Assembly (NCBI GenBank): GCA_016987375.1
Contig: PJRA01000506.1
Location: 414,233-466,697 of the forward strand
Length of the DNA stretch: 52,465 nucleotides
Reading direction: 5' to 3'
Source: Brachionus koreanus
Lineage: Eukaryota; Rotifera; Eurotatoria; Ploima; Brachionidae
This document shows, piece after piece, positions 11,397 through 23,690 of this stretch. The notes below the pieces were generated by a model. It ran no database searches, had not been told where the DNA came from, and saw nothing but the letters and a program-made list of their open reading frames with translations. How positions within the stretch are numbered: the stretch's first letter is position 1; every line of letters begins with the position of its first letter. Made by a program: the position numbers and the translations under genes.

Positions 11397-11404
11397 TATT
11401 TATA
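11397..11404 (-). promoter_or_regulatory. TATA box of the ASCL-like gene
   Basis: TATAAATA on the minus strand, 50 bp upstream of the ATG and overlapping CCAAT (11404-11408). This predicts transcription start near 11370 and a 5' UTR of only about 20-25 nt. Confidence 0.6.
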
Positions 11405-11408
11405 TTGG

Positions 11409-12589
11409 ATGCAAAAATGTCGTTATATTTGTCAATTAAGATTTGGTTTAACCAATAAAATAAAAAAATTTTTCTATTTTATTTTGTCCACTAAAATTTT
11501 TTTCATTTAGTCCCTCCCAATTTAATTCTCAAGTCCACGTTCTCGATACCTTAATTTCTTCAGGCTGTTAATCGTTATAACTCACTTATCATTCAAATTA
11601 TTATTTTGGAGCACTAATAGATTCGAATCAGGCATTTAAGCTGATTTAGCTTCTAAATAAAAACAAAATTAATCTCTTAAATAATTTAAATTTAATTATA
11701 AATGAATACAAAATGCTGTAATAAAATGATCTCGAAGTTATTCTATAGTTTAAGCTAAAAATTAATTTCTCAAAATAAGTTATAAGTGTTGTAATTGAGC
11801 TTTATTATTTTTACTTCCATTTAAAAAAATAAAAAAAATTGCTTTTTTCAAATTTATTTTTGTTTTTAAATTTTTCAACAAAACCAATTTAACCTTTTAT
11901 GATTATTTTAAAATCTAGTAACTGTACCACTAGACATTAGGGCTTAAAAGAGGGATATAATCCACTCTGAACTGTCCCGGGTTGTAAAATGGCAAAATTA
12001 TTAAAATTTTTTTTATTATTTTTACTTTTAAAACATTCAGAAAATTTAGCTAGTATGTTTTATTAAAAAACCATATGAAATAATGTTGGGGCTTGTTCTT
12101 TTTTACTAAAATAGTTAAAAGCCTTTTTTAAACTTTCATTTTTTTTGTTTTTTGAATTGCTTTAGAGATTAGAAAATATTGAATACAAAAGGAAAAAATT
12201 GCAAGATATAAGTGTAATTTAATTTAATCAATATTTTTAATTATTTCATTTGAACAAAATGAAAAATTAGGAATCGAGATATACTTTTTTTAAATTATTT
12301 TCATTCATTTTTTAATTATCGAAGATGATGATCAGTAGCTGTTTGACTGTTCGATTATCTAAAGATGACATTACCAGTCTGAATGTTAAAGTAGAAAATA
12401 TATTTCAATTTTGGAATTTTATATGAATTAATCTAATATGTGAGTTTTTTAATTAGATTCAAGTTTAATAATTGGGAAAAGAAGTTTATTTTAAAAATTT
12501 GAATCATGATCTAATAATGCCATATAGAATAAAGTGATAGAAAAAAATTACAAGTCAGTTTTTGATTGTTGAATAAGCAACATAAATTC
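11409..12589. other. Upstream of ASCL, AT-rich, with one repeat
   Basis: No gene seen. The stretch 11939-11985 resembles the sequence next to the assembly gap (listed separately). Confidence 0.4.
11939..11985. repeat. Dispersed repeat end, copy A
   Basis: AGGGCTTAAAAGAGGGATAT, continuing to CTGAACTGTCCCGGG, matches AGGGCTAAAAAGAGAGCTAT continuing to CGGAACTGCCCTGGA at 16234-16276, where the assembly gap starts. Both are GC-richer than their surroundings. The element type is unknown. Confidence 0.6.
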
Positions 12590-13240
12590 AAATATATTGT
12601 TTATGCTGACAATACATTAGCTGTTTTTGTAATTTGGCTAGCTGAGCTTTTTTGACTGCTTTTAATGCTACTTGAAAAATCTTTGTTAATACTTACTCTT
12701 TTTTAAAAGATTTAAACTTGAATAATTAGCCCAAAGAAATAAGATTCTAAATAATGACTCAAAAAAACTAAAAAATCAGCTTAAAAAGATATTTTTTATT
12801 TTTTAAGAAATTTTAATTTGAACTTTTTATAATTAATCAGACGCGCTTTCTAGTATTAATGTGAAATTTGGTTCAAAAGAACAGAACAAAATGTTTAAAT
12901 TTCTTGAAATTTTTTTAGGATCAAGAGTAAGTTCTATAAATGAATCATGTTACAACATTCAACTATAAAGTTTCACTCTAGTAAAACTTTGTAAAATTTA
13001 GCATCATTTAAATCTGAAAAAAATTGACTTTAGTGCATTTTGTAGATGTTTGCTCATCATTAACAGACTTTAACTATTGATGCAACTTAGAATGTTGCAT
13101 TAACAGAAATAGTAGAAAATTTAAAAAAAAGAAGCTTTTTAGCAAAATCTAAAATTCTATATTTTTTATTTTGTACAAAATTTTACCAAACCATGAAATC
13201 TACGATCAATATAATGGCATATTTGGCGGTAACCTTTGAT
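12590..13240 (+). pseudogene. Decayed LINE reverse transcriptase
   Basis: Translation around 12595 gives YIVYADNTLAV, the YADD catalytic block with its second Asp changed. Further on are ISPKK and, near 12850-12930, NVKFGSKEQNKMFKFLEIFL, matching the conserved FKFLGI block that follows the palm in LINE reverse transcriptases. Many stops and frameshifts. The spacing of motifs supports one old insertion on the plus strand. Confidence 0.65.
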
Positions 13241-15049
13241 AAAATATGAATTTAATTTAAATTTGATTTCATGTACAGTAAAAAAAATTTTTTGAATTTT
13301 TCTTAAATTTTTTCAAGAAGTGTTTTTTTTTCAAATAAATAAAAATAATAATTATTTATCGCTAGTTCAAGAGATAAACAAAAAATTTTAATTTTTTAAT
13401 TTTCAAGAAAAATTCCATAATCAAAAATTTTTAAAATATTCTAATAAATTGGACACGAATGAATCAATCATTCAATCGAGACAAAAAAAGAATCAATCAA
13501 ACCAAATTAAAACGTCATTTATTTTAATTTACTTATTATTGCTAATCGAGTAAATAAACCTTATTTGCCTTGAGTTTTTTTTTCTTAATAAAATCATTCA
13601 AGTATACATAATTACTCAATTGACTAATTATAGTTTTCAAAATACAGTGTGTCCATTGGTCCGACTAAACGTTTCTCGAACAGTGTGTTTATCTTTTTTA
13701 ATTAGATTTTATTTTGCAAATAAGTCTTAATTATATATTTGAGAGAGCAATAGAATGATGTAATATTTTATCATTTGAATATTGAGTAGCAAATTACGCA
13801 CAGCATGTCTCAATGATTTATTTAAATTATTCTAAACTTAGTCTATTGAATAATATTCTGAGATTATTCAATGCAATCATGAATATTCATTTTCTAATTT
13901 TTAAGGCTCTGAATTTAGAAAGACCACTCGCCTTATGGCTTCGTTTAAATCTAACTTTTTACTAGTAGACCACTACTAAAATTAAATATTTATAAATTCA
14001 GCAGATTAAGATATTATTAATCTTTTAAATTAACATTGAGCCACTAATGGCCTAAAACTCAGCTCAATGTTTGCATAATAGAGTCTGATAATGGCAAAAT
14101 ATGTATCACATAAATATCAAATATTTGTTAAAAAAGCCTTATTTGCTGATTCCATTAACATTGAAATGTTTATTTATAAATCAAGAGTTAAAGTACTTTA
14201 AATTTTGAATTAAGTAGCTTTTAGACAAAGCTTTTAAAGCATATTGATCAAAATTAAGGCATTATCTAATAAAGTAATTCAATGTATGCGGTATTATTAA
14301 TCAGTGATGCGCCCAAAAAATAATTCTAGCTCTTGAAAAAGCGTCACTTGTAAGCAAACGCATTCTGCTTACGTAAAATGAGTAGTCTAAGATGCTGATC
14401 AGCTTTTAATCCCATGAAAAAGTAGCGCACATCTATTAAATTTCATTTGATTTATAATCTGTTCTATATTTAGCATACTTTGGAAGGATTAGTTTCTAAG
14501 AAAAAAAAAGTAAGACTTACTGTGGCTTATCTTAAATTGCATAAGGTTCCATTTTCAGTCTGACTCAAAGATGCCGATATTCGTGGTATGTGTTTATATT
14601 AAGTATTACTCAAGTGATTAGTTTAATTAGAGAAAATATATACTAATGTAATAGTACACCACTATAATAAAAGCTGAATTAAATTAAGTAATATAATATA
14701 TTGCAAATATTTTTCATGAAGCCGATTGATCAATTTCTACAGCCTTAAGATGTTTATTTTTGTGTATTCTAAGCTTAATGAAGTAAATTTAAAAAGCGTA
14801 AAATCTTGTGATCTTAAATAAAGAAATTTCACTTGAAATCAATTACTCTTGAGTAACCATTCAAAAATCTTTATTATCAATAACTCAAATGGATAAAATA
14901 CTAAATAAAATATCTTCCATTTAAGTCTTATGATAATCTATAAAAAAATCTTAAATTTGTTTTTTGAGGTGGCGCTAAAAGTCCGAAAACTTAGCTTTTG
15001 AGTCTGAAAAAAAATTATTTTTGATTCTTTATATCAAAATTTTAATTAT
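13241..15049. other. AT-rich intergenic region
   Basis: No gene recognised. CAGTGTG occurs twice close together (13646 and 13680), perhaps old transposon ends. A small hairpin, GTAAGCA / TGCTTAC, lies near 14350-14373. Confidence 0.35.
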
Positions 15050-15360
15050 TTATTTATTTATTTATTTCTCCTTATTCACTTGGTTCGGAGCATAGGGTCA
15101 TCATTTTGATTTTCACTCAAGTCGATCTTCCGCCTTTACCCTTGTTTCTCCCCATGTCATACTCATTTAATGATTATTCTTGATCAGCTTGTTCATCTCA
15201 TTCATTTAGTCATTAACATCTGGTATCGAGGCTAAAATGTCCCGGTCAATGTCAAAAATTCCTGAACTACCAGAACCCGAACTCCATTCAGAAACACTAT
15301 GTAAACTCTTATCGTCATTTTCAACACAAATAGCACCATTAACCAATTTTTCAAAAATGT
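15050..15360 (-). pseudogene. 3' end of a LINE with (TAAA)n tail
   Basis: On the minus strand an open frame runs from about 15360 to a TAA at 15209-15211. It encodes a Ser/Gly- and acid-rich end (SEWSSGSGSSGIFDIDRDI, then IPDVND). A 3' UTR-like block follows, GATCGACTTGAGTGAAAATC then ATGACCCT and GTGAATAAGG, ending in (AAAT)n at 15052-15067. The block recurs at 36107-36185. The simple-repeat tail and 3' position indicate a LINE 3' terminus; the encoded peptide is not recognised. Confidence 0.6.
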
Positions 15361-15450
15361 GTATTCTTAATATATAAAATTTATCTTAATCTTTTATTAT
15401 TTTATATTATTAACATTGCGTTTACATCCATGCAGCATACAACATTTTGC

Positions 15451-15866
15451 ATTCTATTCGGTTCGTTCTGCAACCCCAAACAGCCACCTTTTTGGCCGAC
15501 TCACATATTTCCCCTTCTTGTGTTTTACTTTTGCATAAAGAGACTCATCAATTTCAACTATTTTACTTGTCCCTCCTAATGTTAGATTAGGTTTGTCTAT
15601 ACTAAGTGTACATATCTGTCTTAAACGATAAAATAAAATACTAACTGTTTTATTAGTTAGACTATGACCAAGGTTAATTTTGATAAATGTTATGGTTTTT
15701 GCAATTGTTAACTGTGCCTCCCAACATTTGACATTTGCCAAAATAATGTTGATAGGTTTGCGAAACAAACCAAAAAAAGAATCAGAATAGACAGATTCAT
15801 GCGACCAAATCGGGTCACTTAATTTTTGATCACATATTTTGTGGCCGATTTCGGTAACGAATGCCT
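15451..15866 (-). pseudogene. Merlin (IS1595/ISXO2-like) transposase fragment
   Basis: The open minus-strand frame contains ICDQKLSDPIW and SDSFFG (end of the zinc ribbon and the start of the SFF block), then WEAQLTIAKTI and a helical region. It then reads GGTSKIVEIDESLYAKVKHK with WLFGVAERT. The VEIDES Asp is the first catalytic acid of the DDE/DDN domain of Merlin-superfamily transposases. A TAG follows AERTE, so the remaining catalytic acids are missing. An upstream stop at about 15863 truncates the N-terminus. It is a relic, not active. Confidence 0.85.
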
Positions 15867-16276
15867 AAAAACCAAATTGGTCACATTTAAAATGACCAAC
15901 TGGTCACATAATGCAATAGACCCTAATAAAATATGATTGAAAAATAATCAAAATGACAAATCAGAATAGGACTTAATGGTCTGATTGAGATTTAAAAAAA
16001 TCACTAGAGTACGCAAAATAATTTCTGATTTTGCAAAGTAATACAAGACGAATTGCAAAAACAGTCACATTTTATAAAATAGCTGAACACGTCAAATTTC
16101 CATGCTCATTAATCAATAATAGTTTATAAATTCCTGTTTTTTAATATAGAATTCCTTGCTTGCATATTCTTATAATCTTTCAGTTATTATCTTATTTTTT
16201 TTTTATTATTAATTCTCTAAGATTTTGTAACAGGAGGGCTAAAAAGAGAGCTATAGACGCTCGGAACTGCCCTGGA
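15867..16276. other. Merlin flank up to assembly gap, with repeat copy B
   Basis: Sequence between the Merlin relic and the N run. Several direct and inverted GGTCAC / GTGACC words near 15815-15910 may be part of the transposon. 16234-16276 is the second copy of the 11939 repeat, cut off by the gap. Confidence 0.45.
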
Positions 16277-17088
16277 NNNNNNNNNNNNNNNNNNNNNNNN
16301 NNNNNNNNNNNNNNNNNNNNNNNNNNNNNNNNNNNNNNNNNNNNNNNNNNNNNNNNNNNNNNNNNNNNNNNNNNNNNNNNNNNNNNNNNNNNNNNNNNNN
16401 NNNNNNNNNNNNNNNNNNNNNNNNNNNNNNNNNNNNNNNNNNNNNNNNNNNNNNNNNNNNNNNNNNNNNNNNNNNNNNNNNNNNNNNNNNNNNNNNNNNN
16501 NNNNNNNNNNNNNNNNNNNNNNNNNNNNNNNNNNNNNNNNNNNNNNNNNNNNNNNNNNNNNNNNNNNNNNNNNNNNNNNNNNNNNNNNNNNNNNNNNNNN
16601 NNNNNNNNNNNNNNNNNNNNNNNNNNNNNNNNNNNNNNNNNNNNNNNNNNNNNNNNNNNNNNNNNNNNNNNNNNNNNNNNNNNNNNNNNNNNNNNNNNNN
16701 NNNNNNNNNNNNNNNNNNNNNNNNNNNNNNNNNNNNNNNNNNNNNNNNNNNNNNNNNNNNNNNNNNNNNNNNNNNNNNNNNNNNNNNNNNNNNNNNNNNN
16801 NNNNNNNNNNNNNNNNNNNNNNNNNNNNNNNNNNNNNNNNNNNNNNNNNNNNNNNNNNNNNNNNNNNNNNNNNNNNNNNNNNNNNNNNNNNNNNNNNNNN
16901 NNNNNNNNNNNNNNNNNNNNNNNNNNNNNNNNNNNNNNNNNNNNNNNNNNNNNNNNNNNNNNNNNNNNNNNNNNNNNNNNNNNNNNNNNNNNNNNNNNNN
17001 NNNNNNNNNNNNNNNNNNNNNNNNNNNNNNNNNNNNNNNNNNNNNNNNNNNNNNNNNNNNNNNNNNNNNNNNNNNNNNNNNNNNNNNN
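16277..17088. other. Assembly gap (812 N)
   Basis: Unsequenced or unresolved bases; apparent open frames crossing it are artefacts. The left edge lies inside a dispersed repeat, which probably caused the break. Confidence 0.98.
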
Positions 17089-19274
17089 CTTTAGCAATTT
17101 GACAATTTTCATGACAGATAATTAAAATTTAAGAATAAAAAATTTGACTTAAAGAAAACCCAACAAAAAAAAATGGGTAAAACACAATTATTTTGAAAAA
17201 AATATTATCCCAAGGTGTAAAAAATAATTGAATTTATCTAGCGTTTTACTTTGGTAAAGAATTTGTAGCACACTTTTTCATTTCTTTTTTTAAAATTCAA
17301 TTAAATTTAACTTCAAAGTGTTGCCTGATTCAAAATAAACATAAAATCTAATTTATCAATATTAAAGCATATTTTATGAATATCTGACGAATGTATTATA
17401 ATCAAATATATAAAAAAATCTATGATATTAAAAGAAACATTCTCAATAGATCTCGATAGATAAAACCAATTTTTTTTTAAATAAATAATCTAATTTTCAA
17501 AACTAGAAATTATTTATTTTTGAACTATTTGAAAAAAATTTAAAAAATAATTAAATTTACAAAAATAAAATAAGCTTTATGTATTAAAAATCTCAAATAT
17601 TTATTAAAAACTTAATTTCAAAAATATATTTTAAATTTCATGCTACAATTTAATTAAGATTTAATAAGAAAAAGTGTTTTTATTTGCATTAATACTCGAT
17701 AAAACTCTTATCTTAAATTGTGCTTAAAAGTTTGATTGTTAAAAGCTTTGTTTGTCTCAATTAAGTTTTAACTTTAGCTTAACCATTTCTTATTGACTTT
17801 GTACGTATTATATCCATAGTCTGGGAAAAACAAGTTTAATTTTGAAATAAGTAGAATACCAGATATCTTAGACTAATAATTCTATAGTGTATCAGATTAC
17901 AAAATCGAAAGATCATTTCATTTCTTCTGACAAAACATTAAGCAAAAATATTCTGAGTCAAGTCAGGAAAAATAAATAATTTCTACATAATAATTAACTC
18001 AGTTATCCATAAATTTTTCTATTGTAACTTTAACACTATTAATTCGACCCAATTAAAAGACCCAAAATCTATATGACCTTAATTAATATCTCATAAATTT
18101 TTCATTTGAAGCATTTAATGGTTAGTCTGTAATCTATTTTATGGGCTAGGAAAAATATCATTACTCCAAGTCATAGTACATGATAAATTGATGTTTATTT
18201 TTTAATTATAAGAATTGAAAATCAAAACAAAGGTGAGCTAAAAGGATAAAATTTCTTTTTTATTTAGATAAATAATTTAAAATTTTTGAATTCGAGCTGG
18301 ATGAAAAATTTTTTATTATCAATAATTAAAAAAAATAAATTTATTTATTTTTTGTTGTTTTAAAACCTTGTAAATAATTAAAATAGAAGATTTACAATGT
18401 TATTAATAATATTCAGGTTAACAAATTTTACATTTAAAAAAATAAATATTCTAAAAAAAGTTGCACCTCAGAGTGTCATTTGAGCTAAATGACAAAATTC
18501 AATATTTACTGATGCTTTGATTCAAAATATCAAAAGGAATAATAAAGAATAAACAATTCTTTACCTTAATGACAGTTCTCTCTAGATGATAAAATAATAA
18601 CTTCTCAGGCTTCTAGATCGTTAAAATATTAGAATGGATTTAATTAAAGCTTTTATTTAACTAATATAAATTTTAAAAATTCAACTATTAAAATAATAAA
18701 TAATTAGACTTTTTTTAATTTTAATTGTTGGCCACGTCAAAAATTAACATGTTTATCACATATTTTCACTAAGTTTAGAAATAAATAAATTGTTTCTTAA
18801 AGTGCTTGATTGCATAATTGTCCTAAAGTTTTTTTTTTATAAAATTGCGATTCAAAAAGCACACCTGTATATCGCAACGATTCTAAAAATGGTATCATTC
18901 TAAATTCAAATCATTATAGCTTTAAGCTAACTTTGGATTAGAATTTAGAAAGAGAAAAAAATCTATTTTTCTCTAATTGATTGACCAAATTAATGGTTAG
19001 ACAATTTAAGCTAAAAATTATGAGGTAACTTTTATTATGAGGCAAAGGCTCCAACTTGAATAACAAGATATTTTCAAACCTGTTTTGCTAAGTCTATACA
19101 GGTAAAAATTTATGTCTTTCTAAAATAGAGAGCTAATTTAAAATTTTTTTTTTAAATTGAAGTTCCATTTACCTGTCTAAATGAATTTAAATTTAAGACT
19201 CAGTTCAGCTTTTCCATATTTATTAATTAAAATAGTTATATTGGCTTAAAAAAAATTTAGATTTCTTGAAAATA
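17089..19274. other. AT-rich intergenic region
   Basis: No gene, RNA or repeat family recognised between the gap and the zinc-finger gene. Confidence 0.4.
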
Positions 19275-21291
19275 ATGAATATTAACGATAAGTTTGAATC
19301 TATCAATACAGAAGCATCGAATAATGGGACAAGCCAAAAGCCAAGTGTAGTTTCATTGAGCAATGAGTCGACCTCGAATTCGTCAAATGGTAGCCCAACT
19401 TCATCCAACACAGATTTAGCTCAAAAAATTGGCTGTATAGATTCAAATTTGACAAAAACAAAGCCAGATTTAAAATTTAGCAGATCAACTTCTTCTGGAT
19501 ACTACAGTTCGCCAATGAGCACTGCAACTACTCCATCTTCAAGATTTTCGTACAATAACCAATTTATATATGAAGATCCAATTACTATTTCTTCAGCTCA
19601 AGCGTTTCAAGAAGATACCGAATTCAAAGGATGCTGTCTTGAATGTGGTACATACACATATTTAATTAGATTCAACGATTTAAAAGTGTGTGAAAAATGC
19701 TATGAAATTCAATGGGAAAATGAAATAAACGAGCTTCTGAAGATGAAAAATTTTCTTGAAAATGGAGTGGTTGACATGAAAAAATATTTGGGTACTTTCA
19801 ATTTAAATTCAAATAAAAAAAATCGGTCATTTTTGAAAGCATATTTGTTTTCATTAAAAAAGAGTCACTAGTAAATGATAGTGATATTTTAGTTCATTTA
19901 CCTAGCTAGTTGACAAGGGGTTTACTTACCTTAGGATTCTTCAAAAAATCCTTTAAATTAGAATTTATTTTTTTTAAATTTTATTTTGGTAAAAATATAT
20001 TTTCCAAGATAAATGATTATTTACAATATCGTTTTAAATATTTGTTAACAATTCTTAAATTATTTGTAAAAATGAAAAATATAATTACATTCCGCTCAAG
20101 CTATAGCCTTCTAGATTTAAAATAAATTAAATTTATATTTAATACAATTGACTAAATTTAAGCTGCAAAAAAATCTCAATGTAATGAAAACATTAGAAAC
20201 AGCCAACAGATCAAAAAGTTCATTAATATGACCATGCAGCAAATTAAGAGGAAGATAGAATTAGAGCTTGAAAATAAACGAGATGAGCTTTTCAGTTCAA
20301 TTGACGCTTTTGTGGATAATCAAAAAAAGTGAAAGCTTTAAATTTAGAAAAAAAAACAATCATTTAATTTTTTTATTTTGAAATAGAATCAATTCATCAA
20401 TAAATGAGGACACATTTCAGACATCAGAGCGAATTTGTGATCAAATTGAAAATTTTATGCTAAACACAGAGTAACCATTTATTAAATAAAAAAAAAAACA
20501 AAGAAAAAATTAATTAATTTTTTGTTTAGAAACGAAATTAATTTAATGAAATTAAAAAGCATTAAATCTTATGCCAAAGCTAATTTGCAAAAGCTAAATC
20601 AACAACGAACCAGTCGTGTTCCCATTTATAGCGTAACTTTAGAATTATTTTCTTATGAAAATTTTTTTTCTAATAAAAGATAATATTTTTAAAGATTTTT
20701 TTTGTTCCTGATTCAACAGTTCAAGTTTCGAACACATTTGGAAAAATTGTTCTTAAATCATTTGATCCGAACTCAAATGATAACCAAACTGTGATCAGCG
20801 AATTTAATGATTTGGCTAGCTTCAAGGACTCGTGTTTGGATGAGTTTTCGCTCTTGAACCAACAGTCAGATTCATCTCAAGCTTTCATGCCCAAAATGTC
20901 AAAATGGACCAGCACTGATAATTTTTTAGACTCTGATATAACAATTGCTCGACGAGGTCTGACTACACGCTACAATGATCCGTCTCTAAACACAAAGCGT
21001 AATAAGTCGCTTTTCACTCGAGTTCCAAATTACAATTCCGAGGCCATTAAAGATGAAAGAGCCAAAAATTCAGAGATAAAGAACGAAGAAAAAGGCAAAA
21101 ATTCTAAACAGAATGATGATTTGCCTGCATATGTTACTCCAGTAAAATTGAATTTATCCAGGAATGCTTCACAAAAATCGTCAAATGCTAATATTGAAAC
21201 AAAAAAAGATGACCAAAAGACATCTTTGAACACAAAAACAACATTTAAGCAACAAATTACCAATCAAGGACCAAAATTGGTTAATTTTTAA
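19275..21291 (+). CDS. CxxC zinc-finger and coiled-coil protein, TRIM/B-box-like (5 exons)
   Basis: Exons by frame and GT-AG: 19275-19870, 20203-20328, 20387-20470, 20530-20632, 20695-21291 (501 codons plus TAA). Exon 1 end and the 332-bp intron 1 are the least certain. The N-terminal 115 residues are Ser/Asn/Thr-rich and probably disordered. A small zinc-binding motif, CLEC and CEKC separated by 14 residues (about 119-140), is followed directly by a charged helical region (EIQWENEINELLKMKNFLEN, then TMQQIKRKIELELENK and exons 3-4), a likely coiled coil. The C-terminus (FVPDSTVQVSNTFGKI and after) is polar. Zinc finger plus coiled coil resembles the B-box half of TRIM-type proteins, but no RING or NHL/SPRY domain is present, so function is not assigned. 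AATAAA overlaps the stop (21290-21295) and recurs at 21383. Confidence 0.75.
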
Positions 21292-22854
21292 TAAATGCTT
21301 TTCTTTTATAAATATATATATAGAATGTAGACTATATTATATTAGGCTAAATATTTAATTTTTTTAATTTTAACAACTATTAAATAAATAAATCTAAAAA
21401 AATTAGAATTTTTTCACTAATATCAAGGATTTAAGTGACTGAGGCGGCAGACTAAGGATTTAAAATTTGTTGGGAAAAGTCCACACACACAAAGACTCAA
21501 ATATTGTTGTTTGCAGCAAAATTTTAGTTTTTTATAAAGTAGGTTTCGAAATCTTTCAAATTTTAAAAAAAATAAAAATTCACCTTTTTAAATGAATAAA
21601 TATTTTCTATGTCATCATTTGAACACATGGCAAAAACTCAAATAAAATAAGGTTTCTGCCTACTCGAACAAGACATTTAAAATTTAAAATTTTTGAAAAA
21701 TGTCACCTGTTTGAAAAATACTTGAAAATAATTTATTTTGAAAAAATAAGAGCCTGATTTGAAAAATTTTTTTATACATATGCAAACTTGATTATAACTA
21801 AGAAACATGCGAAAGAAAGAAGTATCTTACCATAATAATGTATCCTAGGAAATGATCAGAATATCATGTTGTTAGTAGAATTCATATTTGATGGAATTTT
21901 AATTTCATGAATTATTTGTCTTAAAAAAAATTGTTACTATAAGCTTTTGTCAACTTGAAACCATTAATTAATTATTTGCCGATTCATTGTTGATTTTAAT
22001 GTATGAGCATCAACAGGCAAAAAAATTGAAATAGAACAAAAAATTCTTAAACAATTCATGCAATAACTCAAATATTTTATTTGAAAAAACAATTCTTATT
22101 TTGTTTTTCTCATTTAAATGAATAAAAAAATAATAAGCGATTAATTTAAAAAATCATAAGATTTGAAATTTAAAATGTTGCCTAAGGAGTATTAAAGCTT
22201 TGTTTTAAATTGAATTTTTCCTTAAAAATCTGATATAGTTTTTTTTTCTTAATCTACCCATTTTGAACTCTGGAATTTAAACTAACCAAAATATTAAAAA
22301 ATTAGTATAATTCTTATGCTTTTAGATTATTTTAGATTTAAAATTCAAGAATTTAATAATCATAACATAGATCATTGAAAAAACAAGTTTATTGTTTTCA
22401 GGTAAAAAATGAAAAAATTGTTACTCGTGGTCGTTTTATAAATCACGTGAAACACAAATCTTAAAATAATAAATGAAAAAGCTTGAAAAAACATTCAATA
22501 ATTAAAAGTAATAATATTTTTTTCATTTTTTGAGATTTATGTTATAATTTTACAATCGTCAAATTGATTGTAAAATTTTATCGTTTATATAAAATTCAAT
22601 TACAAACTATCCAATTCAAATACAACTTGCTTAAATTTCTTGTTTTAAGCAACAATAAATTATTATTCAATTCAATTCTTTGAATAAAAATTATATTAAT
22701 AAAATAATCTGATAACACTTCATTAAATTCAAAATAAAATTTTAAAAAATAATTTAAAATATGATTTCAAATCACAAAAAGTGTAAAATTTAAACACAAA
22801 TTTAAAATGGAAATTTAAAAGTGAAAAACGATTTAAGTTAAAGTCAAGACTTAT
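21292..22854. other. AT-rich intergenic region
   Basis: 3' flank of the zinc-finger gene, then featureless AT-rich sequence up to a LINE relic. Nothing else recognised. Confidence 0.4.
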
Positions 22855-23690
22855 GATCTTATTTTCAAGTTCAGCGATTTCTTTTTCAAAATAAAGGCAC
22901 CAAGAACTTATTGGAAACTCTAAGTGAGGCCGTACAAGCGCTGTATATAGCATTTAAATATTTAAAATTTTTTGCTATCATTCCTAGCATGACCGCTATC
23001 TCCTTGAACCAAAGGTGCCCAATAAGATAACTCTGAGATTCGATTTTCATCTTCTGTGATAATCAGCTCTAGAATGTTTCCCATTACACCAGGGTTTAAC
23101 TGAAATGTTGGTGCGTTCACATTTTGTCCCAAGAAAAGCTCATCTAAAGTGTTGATAACTTTTACATTAAATGACTGAGGCGGACCCTCACTTGTAGAGT
23201 AGTTTTCATAATTCCATTTAATGTTAGATGAAATCTCGGCATAGTAAAAGTCCGCTAAAAATGCCGCGTGACATAAGTTCACCAGCTTTTGACGAACTTA
23301 ACAATATAGACCCACCCCCGGGCGTTCTAGTGTTAATATGATCGGGAGGTCTTTAAACCTAGCCAATTAAAATGCTTTCATTTCCAACTCTGACAAAACA
23401 CCACACTTTTTCAATATGTACTGATGTTAAAATTTCATCTTGAATAGGATATGTTGTTAAATGGTTAATACAATACAATTCTTCAATTCTATCTTTTCGG
23501 TTTGATTTATACATAGTATATCCTGCTATAGAAGGACTAAAATTGTCATTAAACCAAGTTTCTGATATCAGGAGTACAGCATAGGAATCTGAGATATTAT
23601 TTATAGCATTCAGTTCATCAAATTTATTAATGAGCGAAGTAGAGTTTGTGTAAAAATTATTTTAATATTAAAACATTTTAATTGGAAAAT
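22855..23690 (-). pseudogene. Decayed LINE: endonuclease plus end of reverse transcriptase
   Basis: Minus-strand pieces in order: LINKFDELNAI and VLLISETWFND (start of the apurinic-type endonuclease, about 23650-23550), IAGYTMYKSNRKDR, VWCFVRVGNESILIG, then RPPDH near 23340. After a frame change come the end of the endonuclease (LELIITEDENRISELSYWAP, then GDSGH). About 10 bp after that block ends comes LYTALVRPHLEFPISSW, the LYTSLVRPHLEY block near the end of reverse transcriptase. Most of the reverse transcriptase has therefore been deleted. Stops and frameshifts confirm a dead copy. Confidence 0.85.

Noticed and set aside
14340..14375. Hairpin GTAAGCA / TGCTTAC considered as an RNA gene
   Set aside because: A 7-bp stem alone, without conserved loop, promoter or terminator, is expected by chance.
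16160..17125. Open frames on both strands across the N run
   Set aside because: They are artefacts of unknown bases; only a few real codons lie at each edge.
21425..21445. GTGACTGAGGCGG similar to a word in the LINE relic (about 23169)
   Set aside because: Match is limited to about a dozen bases with no extension; treated as coincidence.
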